Under the pieces are notes generated by a model that saw nothing but the letters and a program-made list of their open reading frames with translations, had not been told where the DNA came from and searched no databases. 64,000 nucleotides of DNA from the NCBI GenBank assembly GCA_000161775.1, contig GG704596.1, forward strand, positions 1,883,593 through 1,947,592, written 5' to 3'. Positions within the stretch are counted from its first letter, which is position 1. Each line of letters opens with the position of its first letter. The stretch comes from Ruegeria lacuscaerulensis ITI-1157. Lineage in GTDB: Bacteria; Pseudomonadota; Alphaproteobacteria; Rhodobacterales; Rhodobacteraceae. Shown piece after piece: positions 50,093-59,679 of the stretch. A program made the translations under genes and the position numbers.

Positions 50093-50335
50093 TCAAAGCC
50101 GTGAATGCCTGCCATCGCAAAACGGGGGGTTTGCGGTCTGCTTGCAGCCGCAGAAGAACACTTTCCTGCTGGTCTCGGCCGTGTACTTGACGGGCTCCAG
50201 CCCCGTGTCCTTGTGCGATCCATCGCAGAAAGGTTGGCGCCCGGACCGTCCGCAGGCACACCAGAAATAGCTTTTTCCCTCGGTCACTTCGACAACATAG
50301 GGTTCATTCTGGGCGATCTTCGGCTTTTCGGACAT
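50093..50335 (-). CDS. CDGSH iron-sulfur domain protein with two motifs
   Basis: The 80-residue protein has two CDGSH-type sites: Cys26, Cys28, Cys37, His41 (CACGRSGRQPFCDGSH) and Cys62, Cys64, Cys73, His77 (CGCKQTANPPFCDGRH). Each would hold one [2Fe-2S] cluster with three Cys and one His, as in mitoNEET relatives. It probably moves electrons or clusters in the cytosol. The start at 50335 follows CCGGAGAG. It converges on the DUF6455 triplet. Confidence 0.93.
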   Translation of the reverse strand: MSEKPKIAQNEPYVVEVTEGKSYFWCACGRSGRQPFCDGSHKDTGLEPVKYTAETSRKVFFCGCKQTANPPFCDGRHSRL

Positions 50336-50564
50336 CTGATCTCTCCGGCATTTGTTTGATGGGTGATCGTCAATGTAATCCATCGCGGGCCATTGGGTAG
50401 AGGTCAAAGACGAGGGACGATCGAAGTGGCCGCAGGCGCCGAATTGCCATCGATCACGGGGATGTGACCCGAAATGTTGCCAGAATGGAAACTAGCCCCT
50501 ATCCTGCCTGTGGCCCCGAAAAAAAGTTGGGCAATATCACAAGATTATTAAAGGATTGATGGAC

Positions 50565-50753
50565 ATGAAACTGAAATTTGCTGCCGCTGGTGCCTTTGCC
50601 TTGATCCTGACCGCTTGCGGTCAGCAGGAAGAACCAACACCGGTCTACGTCCAGCCGGCTTATGACAAATACGGTACGCCCAGCTGCTCGGCCGGCTATG
50701 AACTGGCCACCACCGAAGCCGGTCAGACAGTTTGTAACCCGGTCATCCAGTAA
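50565..50753 (+). CDS. Small lipoprotein of unknown function
   Basis: The 62-residue protein has a lipoprotein signal with lipobox LTAC (Cys18), then QQEEPTPVYVQPAYDKYG and two further cysteines (PSCSAGYEL and TVCNPVIQ) that could form a disulfide. AAAGGA at 50550-50555 fits the ATG at 50565 better than the one at 50559. It would be anchored in the inner or outer membrane facing the periplasm. It has its own terminator. Confidence 0.75.
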   Translation: MKLKFAAAGAFALILTACGQQEEPTPVYVQPAYDKYGTPSCSAGYELATTEAGQTVCNPVIQ

Positions 50754-50774
50754 GCTTTCGACCTGCAGAATTTC

Positions 50775-50806
50775 AACAGGCGGCCTGGATGGGCCGCCTG
50801 TTTTTC
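50775..50806. terminator. Bidirectional terminator between the small lipoprotein gene and rimO
   Basis: Arms ACAGGCGGCC (50776-50785) and GGCCGCCTGT (50792-50801) form a perfect ten-base stem with a six-base loop and T5 on the plus side. The rimO stop lies about 20 bases further right. Confidence 0.9.
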
Positions 50807-50822
50807 ATGGCGAAACGGCGCG

Positions 50823-52214
50823 TCAGCGCAGCAGTCTTCCCCAAAGGTCGTATTCTCCGGCCTCGTCCACCTGAACGGCTACGATGTCGCCTGGCTTGAG
50901 GTCTTCGAACCCGTCGTCGATGAACAGGTTTCCGTCGATTTCCGGTGCATCTGCCTTGGTCCGGCAGGTGGCGGCCTCGTGATCGACGTCGTCCACGATC
51001 ACTTCGATGATTTGGCCAACCTTGGCGGCCAGTTTCGCCTCGGAGATCGCCTGCGCCTTCTCCATGAAGCGTTCCCAGCGCTCCTGCTTGACCTCTTCCG
51101 GGACGTGATCAGGCAAGTCGTTCGAGCGCGCCCCATCCACGTTTTCGTATTTGAAACAACCCACGCGATCCAGCTGCGCCTCGTCCATCCAGTCCAGCAG
51201 GGTCTGGAACTCGGCTTCGGTTTCGCCGGGGTAGCCTACGATGAAGGTCGAGCGCAGGGTGATGTCGGGGCAGATGTCGCGCCAGGCCGCGATCTCATCC
51301 AGCGTCTTCGCCGCCGCCGCAGGGCGCGCCATGCGTTTCAACACGTCCGGATGGGCGTGCTGGAACGGGATGTCCAGATAGGGCAGCAGGTTGCAACCCG
51401 CATCCGCCATCAGCGGGATCAACTCGCGCACATGCGGATAGGGATAGACGTAATGCAGCCGCACCCAGGCATCCATCTGACCCAGTTCGCGCGCCAGGTC
51501 GGTGATGTGGCTGCGCACCTCGCGGTCTTTCCAGGGGTTCACGTCATATTTGCGGTCCAGCCCATAGGCCGAGGTGTCCTGGCTGATCACCAGCAATTCG
51601 CGCACGCCGCTGTCTACCAGCTTTTCCGCTTCGCGCAGAACAGCATGTGCGGGTCGGCTGGCCAGCTTGCCGCGCATGTCGGGGATGATGCAGAATTTGC
51701 ACTTGTGGTTGCAGCCCTCTGAAATCTTGAGATAGCTGTAGTGGCGTGGCGTCAGCTTGACCCCCGAGGCGGGCAGCAGATCGACAAAGGGGTTCGGATC
51801 GGGCGGCACGGCGGCGTGGACGGCATCAAGCACCTGTTCGTACTGGTGGGGTCCGGTTACGGCCAGAATGCGCGGATGATGTTCACGGATATAGTCGGGT
51901 TCAGCCCCCAGGCACCCGGTCACGATGACCTTGCCGTTCTCCACCAGCGCCTCGCCGATCGCTTCCAGGCTTTCGGCCTTGGCACTGTCGAGAAACCCGC
52001 AGGTGTTCACGATGACGGCATCCGCCCCTGCATAATCGGGCGAGATACCGTAGCCTTCTGCTCGCAGCCGGGTCAGGATGCGTTCACTGTCCACCAGCGC
52101 CTTGGGGCAGCCCAGCGAAACCATCCCGATGGTGGGCTGGTCGCTGCGCGGGGCTTCGGTGATCCGGGCGGTGGGGGCCAGGTCGGGGCGGAGGTTTGGC
52201 GGATTGGTGCTCAT
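50823..52214 (-). CDS. rimO: Ribosomal protein S12 methylthiotransferase RimO
   Basis: The 463-residue radical-SAM protein has an N-terminal UPF0004 domain ([15 protein letters not shown] and [11 protein letters not shown] with cluster cysteines), the radical-SAM CNHKCKFC, the [11 protein letters not shown] segment and a C-terminal TRAM domain. It adds a methylthio group to a conserved Asp of S12. [11 protein letters not shown] separates RimO from MiaB. The start MSTNPPN at 52214 is preferred over an upstream open extension without similarity. Confidence 0.96.
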   Translation of the reverse strand: MSTNPPNLRPDLAPTARITEAPRSDQPTIGMVSLGCPKALVDSERILTRLRAEGYGISPDYAGADAVIVNTCGFLDSAKAESLEAIGEALVENGKVIVTGCLGAEPDYIREHHPRILAVTGPHQYEQVLDAVHAAVPPDPNPFVDLLPASGVKLTPRHYSYLKISEGCNHKCKFCIIPDMRGKLASRPAHAVLREAEKLVDSGVRELLVISQDTSAYGLDRKYDVNPWKDREVRSHITDLARELGQMDAWVRLHYVYPYPHVRELIPLMADAGCNLLPYLDIPFQHAHPDVLKRMARPAAAAKTLDEIAAWRDICPDITLRSTFIVGYPGETEAEFQTLLDWMDEAQLDRVGCFKYENVDGARSNDLPDHVPEEVKQERWERFMEKAQAISEAKLAAKVGQIIEVIVDDVDHEAATCRTKADAPEIDGNLFIDDGFEDLKPGDIVAVQVDEAGEYDLWGRLLR

Positions 52215-52313
52215 GGCGCGGCATATAGTGGGGAAATCTTCTCCTTGCAAATCCAGAGCGAGCGGGGATGAGTTGTCGATGAGCAGAAAAGCCGAAAACA
52301 CAGAGGGCAAGAC

Positions 52314-54275
52314 ATGAAGTGGCTGACGCGGATCCTGTTGATACTGATTGCGGTGGCGGGGCTGGTCATCGGGGCATTGCTGTTGATGCCGGGGGACAAG
52401 CTGGCGCGGATCCTGTCCGAACAGGTCAAGGCGCAGACCGGGCGAGACCTGACTCTGTCTGGCGACGTTCGCCTTTCTTTCTGGCCTGTATTGGGAATGG
52501 AAACCGGCCCGGTCGCTTTTGGCAACGCCAAGTGGGCCGGACCCGAACCGATGCTGAGCGCAAAAAGCCTGGCCATTGGTGTTGATGCCAGGGCCTTGCT
52601 GAGCGGTGACATCCGCGTCAAGCGCGTTCTGGCCGAGGATCCGGTTCTTCGGTTGGAGCGGAACGGCGGGCGCGGCAACTGGGAATTGGCATCGCTGGAT
52701 GCCAACCCGTCACCAGCAGCCAGCGCGCGCACATCAACAGCGCGGCCAAGCTCGGTAATTCTTGAGCAGTTGGGGCTTGTGAATGCCCGCTTAATCTATA
52801 TTGAAAACGGCGTGACGCAAATGGATTTTTCTGCCGTCGACCTGTCGGCCAGCTGGCCCGAGGTCACGGCCCCGATGAGGCTCAAGGCTGCGATGCCGGT
52901 GCCGGGCGGCACCGTCGAGGTTTCCTTGGATATTCCGGACCTGCCGACTTTTTCGGTGGGCAAGGTTACACCCATGTCCATGGCCATGACGGCGCCCGGC
53001 GGCGAGGTCCGTTTTGACGGACGAGTCAACCTGGCTGGTGAAATGGAGGGCAAAACCCTTGTAAGGACCAAGAGTACCGAGACGTTTCTGGCGGCATTCG
53101 GGCAAGGCGGTGTAAATGTGCCGACGGGATTGGGGCGTGTGGCGGATATTTCCGGCCAAATGGCCTATACGCGTGACGGCCGCATATCATTGCGCGACAT
53201 GCAGGTGATTCTGGACCACAATCGGTTCAGCGGCGAGGCTGACATTGCTATCGGCAATCCGCCGCAAGTCACGGCCCGTCTGAGCGCGGGTGATCTGGAT
53301 CTGACGCAAGCGTTTGGCGGCACGTCCACGACCACGCCTGACGCAAGCTCCACGGGTTCAACCCCGCGATCCGATGATGGGTGGTCAACAGAGCCGATCG
53401 ACGCTTCGGCTCTGGCGCTTGCGAATGGCGAGATCCGGCTGCGCGCCGACTCCATCGCGTTGCCCGAACTGACTCTTGGCCCCAGCGACCTGGTGCTGGG
53501 CCTGGACCGTTCACGCGCTGTTCTCGGGATGGAACCTGCCACACTGTTTTCCGGCAAACTTACAGGGCAGGTGGTGGCCAACAATCGCAACGGCTTGTCG
53601 GTGGGTGGAGATCTCTCGGCGGAAGGGATCGATTTGAAACAGGCGTTGATGGCGCTGGGCGGGATCGAGCGGCTGTCGGGTACCGCATCGGGCAAGCTGC
53701 GTTTCCTTGGCGTTGGTCAATCCGAAGATCAGATCATGAAATCACTGAGCGGGGAAGGCGCCTTGAACGTTGGCAAGGGCGTGATTCAGGGCATCGATCT
53801 GGATCGCTTGATGGGACGTGGAGAGGGTGCCGGGGGCGTCACGGTTTTCAACAGCCTGACAGCCTCGTTCACGGTTCGAAATGGCGATCTGATGAACGAC
53901 GATCTGTTGATGCAGCTGGACAATTTCCGCGCGGATGGAAGCGGGCGCGTCGGCTTGGGTCGGCGCGACATTGACTATCTGTTCACACCCGTCGCATTGC
54001 GCGCGAACAGCGGCAGCGGGATCGCAATTCCGGTGCGGATCGTCGGGCCGTGGAGCGCCCCTTCGATCAAGCCGGATTTGAGCAAGGTGATAGAAGCGAC
54101 GACGGGCGAAAAGCTGAAGGAACTGGAGCAAGAGGCCAAGGACAAGGCGCTGAAGAAGGTCGGAGAGGAACTGGACACTACGATTACCGACAGCGAACAG
54201 ATCGAGGACGCCCTGAAGAAAAAGCTTGAGGACGAAGCAAGGAAAGGTCTGCTGAAACTATTGGGACGAGACTGA
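52314..54275 (+). CDS. AsmA family protein
   Basis: The 653-residue protein has one N-terminal membrane helix ([19 protein letters not shown]), then the AsmA N-domain ([18 protein letters not shown]) and a C-terminal AsmA_2 block ([19 protein letters not shown]). The rest is beta-rich and periplasmic. AsmA-like proteins are thought to bridge phospholipids between membranes or affect outer-membrane assembly. The tail is Lys/Glu-rich and helical. It is a single gene, divergent from rimO. Confidence 0.9.
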   Translation: MKWLTRILLILIAVAGLVIGALLLMPGDKLARILSEQVKAQTGRDLTLSGDVRLSFWPVLGMETGPVAFGNAKWAGPEPMLSAKSLAIGVDARALLSGDIRVKRVLAEDPVLRLERNGGRGNWELASLDANPSPAASARTSTARPSSVILEQLGLVNARLIYIENGVTQMDFSAVDLSASWPEVTAPMRLKAAMPVPGGTVEVSLDIPDLPTFSVGKVTPMSMAMTAPGGEVRFDGRVNLAGEMEGKTLVRTKSTETFLAAFGQGGVNVPTGLGRVADISGQMAYTRDGRISLRDMQVILDHNRFSGEADIAIGNPPQVTARLSAGDLDLTQAFGGTSTTTPDASSTGSTPRSDDGWSTEPIDASALALANGEIRLRADSIALPELTLGPSDLVLGLDRSRAVLGMEPATLFSGKLTGQVVANNRNGLSVGGDLSAEGIDLKQALMALGGIERLSGTASGKLRFLGVGQSEDQIMKSLSGEGALNVGKGVIQGIDLDRLMGRGEGAGGVTVFNSLTASFTVRNGDLMNDDLLMQLDNFRADGSGRVGLGRRDIDYLFTPVALRANSGSGIAIPVRIVGPWSAPSIKPDLSKVIEATTGEKLKELEQEAKDKALKKVGEELDTTITDSEQIEDALKKKLEDEARKGLLKLLGRD

Positions 54276-54278
54276 GCA

Positions 54279-54300
54279 AGGGGCGCCGAGCGGCGCCCCT
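54279..54300. terminator. Hairpin between asmA and the phosphomannomutase gene
   Basis: AGGGGCGCCG (54279-54288) and CGGCGCCCCT (54291-54300) form a very stable GC-rich stem. There is no T tract, so terminator activity is only likely from its place between convergent genes. Confidence 0.5.
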
Positions 54301-54308
54301 CGAACGCG

Positions 54309-55805
54309 TCAAATCTTCTGATCGTAGTCGCCCACGCCGGGCTCGGTACGGATGACTGCGTCGATATCGGCGAAGATGGCGCGCATCTCCTCCTCGCTTT
54401 GGCTGCTTTCGCAGACAACAACAAGGTTGGGCGTGTTCGAAGAGGCCCGTACCAGGCCCCAGCTGCCGTTATCCAGAATCACGCGCGCTCCGTTGACCGT
54501 GACCACCTCTTTGATCGGGCGTCCGGCCAACGTCTCCTGCGCCTCGGCCTTGGCGACCAGCTTGTCAACCAGACGGGCGAGAATGTCGTATTTCTCGGTA
54601 TCGGAAGCATAGGGCGACATGGTCGGGGTCGACCACGTCCTGGGCAGCGCGCGGCGCAGGTCCGACATGCTCTTGTCCGGGTTCCGGTCCATCAGCTTGC
54701 AGATTTCGACGGCCACCCGCATGCCGCAGTCGTAGCCGCGCCCGACGGGCTCGGCCAGGAAATAGTGGCCGGATTTCTCGAACCCGGCCAACGCGCCGAT
54801 TTCCTTCACGCGCCGCTTCATGTGGCTGTGGCCGGTCTTCCAATAGTCGGCCTTGACGCCAAGCGCCTGCAGTTCGGGATCGCTGGCGAAAAGGCCGGTC
54901 GATTTCACGTCGGCCACGAAGGTGGCGCCGGGATGCAGCTTGGCCAGATCGCGCGCCATGATCACACCGACCTTGTCGGCAAAGATCTCTTCGCCTTCGT
55001 CATCGACCACGCCGCAGCGGTCTCCGTCGCCGTCAAACCCCAGGGCCAGATCCGCGCCCGTCGCTTTGACGGTGGCGGCCATGTCGTGCAGCATCTCCAT
55101 CGCTTCGGGGTTGGGGTTGTAATTGGGGAAGGTGTAGTCCAGCCGGTTGTGGCTGGGCACGACCTCGACCCCGATGCGTTCGAAGATTTCCGGCGCGAAG
55201 GCAGATGCGGTGCCGTTCCCCGTGGCACAGACGACCTTCAGCGGGCGGGACATTCTGAAATCGCCGACCAGATCGTCGATATAGGCCTCTTTCACGCCAT
55301 CGACGAATTCGTAGGATCCACCCGGGCGGGCCACGCCTTCACCGTTCAGAACGATGTCGCGCAGTTCGGACATTTCATCGGGGCCATGGGTCAGCGGGCG
55401 GTCAAAGCCCATCTTGACCCCGGTCCAGCCGTTCGGGTTGTGGCTGGCGGTCACCATGGCCACGGCCGGAACATCCAGGTGGAATTGCGCGAAATAGGCC
55501 ATGGGCGACAGCGCCGGGCCGATATCCTTGACCCGGATGCCGGCCTGCATCAGGCCCAGGATCAGAGCGTTCTTGATGGCCAGGGAATAGTCGCGATAGT
55601 CGTTGCCGACCGCGATCTCGGGCTTGATCCCACGCCGGTGCATCTGCGTGCCCAGCCCCAAGCCAAGCGCGGTCATGCCGGGCAGGTTGATCTCGTCGGG
55701 GTATTTCCAGCGGGCGTCGTATTCACGAAAGCCGGTGGGCTTGATCATCGCGTCGCGCAGAAAACTCCAGGTGTTCGGGGTCACCTCGGACAAAGGTTTG
55801 GTCAT
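54309..55805 (-). CDS. Phosphomannomutase/phosphoglucomutase
   Basis: The 498-residue protein has the alpha-D-phosphohexomutase motifs in order: catalytic Ser in VTASHNPNGWTGVKMG, the metal loop DGDGDRCG, the sugar-binding segment GFEKSGHYFLAE and a C-terminal phosphate site RASSNTPNL. It interconverts hexose 6-phosphates and 1-phosphates to feed nucleotide sugars to surface polysaccharides. It is the last gene of the kpsT-kpsE-kdsA operon. The ATG at 55805 is used; a TTG four codons up overlaps the kdsA stop region. Confidence 0.9.
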   Translation of the reverse strand: MTKPLSEVTPNTWSFLRDAMIKPTGFREYDARWKYPDEINLPGMTALGLGLGTQMHRRGIKPEIAVGNDYRDYSLAIKNALILGLMQAGIRVKDIGPALSPMAYFAQFHLDVPAVAMVTASHNPNGWTGVKMGFDRPLTHGPDEMSELRDIVLNGEGVARPGGSYEFVDGVKEAYIDDLVGDFRMSRPLKVVCATGNGTASAFAPEIFERIGVEVVPSHNRLDYTFPNYNPNPEAMEMLHDMAATVKATGADLALGFDGDGDRCGVVDDEGEEIFADKVGVIMARDLAKLHPGATFVADVKSTGLFASDPELQALGVKADYWKTGHSHMKRRVKEIGALAGFEKSGHYFLAEPVGRGYDCGMRVAVEICKLMDRNPDKSMSDLRRALPRTWSTPTMSPYASDTEKYDILARLVDKLVAKAEAQETLAGRPIKEVVTVNGARVILDNGSWGLVRASSNTPNLVVVCESSQSEEEMRAIFADIDAVIRTEPGVGDYDQKI

Positions 55806-55820
55806 CTTGTTTCTCAATTC

Positions 55821-56654
55821 TCAAATTTGAACTGGGTTGGCTTTGGCCAGAGCGTCGAACTGCATCAGCGTGCCGATCAGGTCTTCCATCTGGTCCAGCG
55901 GGATCATGTTCGGCCCGTCCGACGGCGCATTGTCCGGGTCTTGATGGGTTTCGATGAACACCGCGCCGATGCCCAGCGATACCGCCGCGCGGGCCATGAC
56001 CGGCGCGAATTCGCGCTGACCACCCGACGAGCCGCCCCGGCCGCCGGGCTGCTGTACCGAATGTGTGGCGTCCATCACCACCGGATATCCTGTCTGTGCC
56101 ATCTGCGGCAGCGACCGCATGTCGGCAACCAGCGTGTTGTAGCCAAAGGATGTTCCGCGCTCGGTCAGAAGGATGTTCCGATTGCCGGTGCTTTCGATCT
56201 TTTCGACGATGTTCGGCATCTCCCAAGGGGCAAGGAACTGACCCTTCTTGACGTTGACCGCCTTGCCCGTTTCGCCCGCAGCCAACAACATGTCCGTCTG
56301 GCGACACAGGAAGGCGGGGATCTGCAGAATATCCACCGCCTCGGCCGCGATGGCGCACTGCGCTTCGGTGTGAACGTCGGTCAGGACCGGAACACCCATC
56401 GTCTTGCGGATGTCGTCCAGAACCTTGAGGCCCGCATCGATCCCCATGCCGCGCCTGCCGGACAGAGACGTGCGGTTGGCCTTGTCATACGAGGCCTTGA
56501 AGACGTATTGCGCTCCGGCCTTGTCGCAGATGTCTTTCATCCGACCAGCGATCATCTGGGCATGGTCGGCGGTTTCAAGCTGACACGGCCCGGCGATGAC
56601 GGTCAGCGGAAGATCGTTGCCGACCGTCAGGTCGGCGATTTTTACATGTTGCAT
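55821..56654 (-). CDS. kdsA: 3-deoxy-8-phosphooctulonate synthase
   Basis: The 277-residue protein has VIAGPCQLE, FKASYDKANRTSL, NVKKGQF and DATHSVQQPG, all KdsA marks. Cys24 in AGPC stands where E. coli KdsA has Asn, so this should be the metal-dependent class. It joins PEP and arabinose 5-phosphate to make Kdo-8-phosphate for lipopolysaccharide, and for the Kdo linker of group 2-like capsules. It lies between kpsE and the mutase gene, six bases from kpsE. Confidence 0.95.
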   Translation of the reverse strand: MQHVKIADLTVGNDLPLTVIAGPCQLETADHAQMIAGRMKDICDKAGAQYVFKASYDKANRTSLSGRRGMGIDAGLKVLDDIRKTMGVPVLTDVHTEAQCAIAAEAVDILQIPAFLCRQTDMLLAAGETGKAVNVKKGQFLAPWEMPNIVEKIESTGNRNILLTERGTSFGYNTLVADMRSLPQMAQTGYPVVMDATHSVQQPGGRGGSSGGQREFAPVMARAAVSLGIGAVFIETHQDPDNAPSDGPNMIPLDQMEDLIGTLMQFDALAKANPVQI

Positions 56655-56659
56655 GTGCT

Positions 56660-58234
56660 CTACGAAGATACCTGTTCTCGGAGGACTGACGTGGTCAGCG
56701 AAATCATCAGGTAGATACCAGCAAACAGCAGGAATGCCAAAATCGTATTTTCGAATTTGCGGGGATAGCTGGGCTCTTGGCTGGGTACCGGGTTGACCGA
56801 AACGGTCAGATACCGGACCTGACGGTTGGCCTCGGTCCGGGTGTTTTCCATCTGCTGCATGGCGGTCTGCAGCATCATGTCACGGGCCGCAAGGTCAGCC
56901 TGGGCCATCTGGATCCGCACGCTCAGCCGCGCCAGAGAGTTTTCGCCCGCGGACGCGTCGAGCATTTCCGCATTCAGCTCCTCCAGGACAGCTTCCAGGC
57001 GCTCGATATCGGCGCGCACCCCATCGACCTTGGCCTGGTTTGGCCGCAGGTTGTCCAACAGCGCGGCCAACTGCAGTTCCTTGTCCTGCAACTGAATTTC
57101 GATCTCGTTGATCCGGGCTCGCAGACCGGCGATCACGCTTTCGGGGTCAAGCACCGCGCCTTTCAGTTGCAATTCGATCAGGTCTTCCTGCGCCTGTCGG
57201 CGCGCTTCCTGCGCCGCTTCGAACCCTTCGACCGCATCGCGCATCTGGTCTTCGCGCTTCTTCTCGGACAAGGCGTTTACCCGGTCTTCGGCGTAGGAGA
57301 TCAGTTTTTGCGAAAACATCGTTGCGGTTTCGGGGTCGGGGGCGGCCACCTCCATGCGGATCACCCCTTCGGTCGGATCATAACCGATGGTGATCATCCG
57401 TTTGTACAGCTTGAACGAGTCCTCAAGCGTCGCATCTGGTTCGAGCCGCTGAATCGGATCGATCCAGTCCTGCTTGAATACGTCCGAGAATCCCGCATCC
57501 CGGTCCAGCATCAGCAAGGCCTCTTTCGATTCGAGAAACGACTGGACCGAAATCGAATCCTGCGTCGTTGCGAACTGGGTCCCTGCCAGCAGCCCGCCGA
57601 TGCTGCCCGGACCGCCATCGGCCTGCAGAATCAGGAACTCCGACTCGCTGGCGTACATCGGCGTTGCGATCTTGTAGAAATAATAGCCAACCACCAAGGT
57701 CGGCAGCAGAACAAAAGCGGCCAGACGTGCGAACAAAGCAATCAGCTTGCGGCGCCGCCGTCGAGCAATGTCCTTTTGGATTTGAGCGATTTCGAACGCG
57801 CGTCGTTCTGCCGGACTCATCTCGGGGCCGGGAAGGGTTTGCGGCGCGTCCTTCACCGTTTGCGGAAGCTGGATCGTTATCTTGTCCTTGGGCTCTGCGG
57901 GCGCATCCGCAGCTGGCTGAGGCGCCCCGCCAAAATCCAGAAGATTCGTGCGTTTGAACGGATCGATGCCTTTTTTGCGCAGCAAGCGAACGGCGTCGTA
58001 GTCAGACGTCGCAGCCAGCCCATGCTTTTGCGCCATGCGCCTTGCGATGCGCAACTGGCGCCCCGTCAGACCTTCGCGCTTGATCTCATCCAGTTCAGTG
58101 CCCGCCGGTGTTTCCCCGGCTGATTGCGTAGCCGCGCGGATGCGCGAAATGGCCTCGGTACGCGCTTCGACGGTCGCTTCGTCTTGTTGCCCGTTGTTCG
58201 GGTCGTATTTCTTAGCCTTGGGTTTGGTAGTCAT
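56660..58234 (-). CDS. kpsE: Capsule polysaccharide export inner-membrane protein, KpsE-like
   Basis: The 524-residue protein has a membrane helix at about residues 165-187, a periplasmic Wzz/coiled-coil part (TPMYASESEFLILQADGG onward, long helices about 310-470), and a second helix near the C-terminus. This is the polysaccharide co-polymerase layout of KpsE/CtrB. It bridges the ABC exporter and the outer-membrane channel. Oddly, it has an extra N-terminal cytoplasmic region of about 160 charged residues; E. coli KpsE has only about 380 residues in all. It overlaps kpsT by 23 bases. Confidence 0.88.
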   Translation of the reverse strand: MTTKPKAKKYDPNNGQQDEATVEARTEAISRIRAATQSAGETPAGTELDEIKREGLTGRQLRIARRMAQKHGLAATSDYDAVRLLRKKGIDPFKRTNLLDFGGAPQPAADAPAEPKDKITIQLPQTVKDAPQTLPGPEMSPAERRAFEIAQIQKDIARRRRRKLIALFARLAAFVLLPTLVVGYYFYKIATPMYASESEFLILQADGGPGSIGGLLAGTQFATTQDSISVQSFLESKEALLMLDRDAGFSDVFKQDWIDPIQRLEPDATLEDSFKLYKRMITIGYDPTEGVIRMEVAAPDPETATMFSQKLISYAEDRVNALSEKKREDQMRDAVEGFEAAQEARRQAQEDLIELQLKGAVLDPESVIAGLRARINEIEIQLQDKELQLAALLDNLRPNQAKVDGVRADIERLEAVLEELNAEMLDASAGENSLARLSVRIQMAQADLAARDMMLQTAMQQMENTRTEANRQVRYLTVSVNPVPSQEPSYPRKFENTILAFLLFAGIYLMISLTTSVLREQVSS

Positions 58235-58871
58235 AAAGCTGCTTCGCCTCTTCCAAGGAGTCAAATATGTGGATATGCCCGTCCACCAAGACGGCGGCTT
58301 GCTGTGCGAATTTCTCCAGAACCTGCGGGTTGTGGGACACGATCACCAAAGTTGTCGTGCGCAGTCTTTCCTGAAGGATCGAACCGGCCTTCTTGTTGAA
58401 TTCGACATCCGTCGTCGCGGGCATGCCCTCGTCGATCAGGTACATGTCAAAATCCAAGGCCAGCATCAACGAAAAGGTGAACCGTGCGCGCATACCCGAC
58501 GAATAGGTCGCCAATGGCTGATTGAAATACTCGCCCAACCCGCACAGCCACTTGCAATAGGCTTCGACGTAATCGGGATCCATGCCATAGATCTTGGCGA
58601 TGTACCGGGCGTTTTCCAAGGCCGACAGCCGTTTGGAAACACCGCCGGCGAAGCCCATCGGAAATGACACCCGGCACTCGCGCCGGATTACGCCTTCGTC
58701 CGGTTTTTCCAACCCGGCCATCATGTTGATCAAGGTGGTCTTGCCCGTTCCGTTAGGGGCCAGGATGCCCAACGACCTGCCCAGCTCGATCCGGAACGAG
58801 ACCCTGTCCAGGATCACCTTTCGGCGGGTCCCGGTCCAGAAGGATTTGCTGACGTTCTCGAATTCTAGCAT
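58212..58871 (-). CDS. kpsT: Capsule polysaccharide ABC exporter ATP-binding protein, KpsT-like
   Basis: The 219-residue ATPase has a Walker A GILAPNGTGKTT (35-46), the signature YSSGMRAR (123-130) and Walker B MYLIDEG (143-149), close to KpsT/CtrD. It powers export of capsule glycolipid across the inner membrane. Its permease partner KpsM is not beside it and not in the window. The start at 58871 (MLEFENVSKS) is chosen by family alignment. It is the first gene of the kpsT-kpsE-kdsA-mutase unit. Confidence 0.9.
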   Translation of the reverse strand: MLEFENVSKSFWTGTRRKVILDRVSFRIELGRSLGILAPNGTGKTTLINMMAGLEKPDEGVIRRECRVSFPMGFAGGVSKRLSALENARYIAKIYGMDPDYVEAYCKWLCGLGEYFNQPLATYSSGMRARFTFSLMLALDFDMYLIDEGMPATTDVEFNKKAGSILQERLRTTTLVIVSHNPQVLEKFAQQAAVLVDGHIHIFDSLEEAKQLYDYQTQG

Positions 58872-59058
58872 TCCTGTTGCGCTCGTATTTCCCTGCGGGT
58901 CCGGACAAACGGACAATTGGACGACCGCCGACTGTAGCGGTGCATGTGGGCTACATTATGTCGAATTATGAAACAAATGATCAATGCGCCTGAGATCCTG
59001 CCCACGAGACCGTGACATCCGGATGGTCCTGTCTCTCCGATTCGTCTAGAACACGGCC

Positions 59059-59679
59059 ATGCCGACACCAGAAAACGTCGTCCCCGAGGGCACGCCTGAC
59101 CTCATCGAAAGGATCAAATCCTGCCGGTTGTGCGCAGACCGGTTCGAAGCGACGCCGACCGCCCATGAGCCGCGGCCGATCGTCTGGTTTCAACCCGGCG
59201 CCCGGGTTCTGATTGCCGGTCAGGCACCGGGGGCACGCGTACACCGGTCGGGGCGGCCATTTACCGATCCCTCAGGTGATCGGCTGCGCGCCTGGCTGGG
59301 TGTGTCCAAGACCCAATTCTATGATCGCGCGCAGTTTGCGATCGTGCCGATGGCTTTCTGCTTTCCCGGCTATGACGCACGGCAGGCCGATCTTCCGCCA
59401 CCGCCCATCTGCCGCAAGACCTGGCATGCCAAGGTCATGCGGGAATTGGGCGCGGTGCCCCTGACCGTGCTGGTCGGCGGCCATGCCCATCGGTTCCACC
59501 TCGGGACCCGATCCTCGGTGACCGAGACGGTGCGCGCCTGGCGGGACCATGCGCCGCGGATCTTCGCCTTGCCTCATCCGTCCTGGCGCAATACGGCATG
59601 GTTGAAGAAAAACCCCTGGTTCGAGGCTGAGCTGCTGCCGGTTCTGCGCGCCCGGGTGCAAGAGGTGCTGAATGACTGA
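59059..59679 (+). CDS. Uracil-DNA glycosylase superfamily protein
   Basis: The 206-residue protein has motif 1 GQAPGARVHRSGRPFTD and motif 3 LPHPSWRN. Cysteines at 22, 25, 101 and 118 (C-x2-C and C-x16-C) have the spacing of the [4Fe-4S] ligands in family 4 and 5 enzymes. GQAPG in place of GEAPG, and the HRSGRPF loop, set it apart from classical family 4. It probably removes uracil or another damaged base, but substrate is unproved. It overlaps sseB by eight bases. Confidence 0.85.
   Translation: MPTPENVVPEGTPDLIERIKSCRLCADRFEATPTAHEPRPIVWFQPGARVLIAGQAPGARVHRSGRPFTDPSGDRLRAWLGVSKTQFYDRAQFAIVPMAFCFPGYDARQADLPPPPICRKTWHAKVMRELGAVPLTVLVGGHAHRFHLGTRSSVTETVRAWRDHAPRIFALPHPSWRNTAWLKKNPWFEAELLPVLRARVQEVLND

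Noticed and set aside
50356-50373. TTGAT...GTCAA near the CDGSH gene start as a second FNR box
   Set aside because: The spacing and inner bases do not fit TTGAT-N4-ATCAA.
54399-58123. Long plus-strand open frames opposite the mutase, kdsA and kpsE
   Set aside because: They are mirror frames of well-supported genes, with no start signals or recognisable domains.
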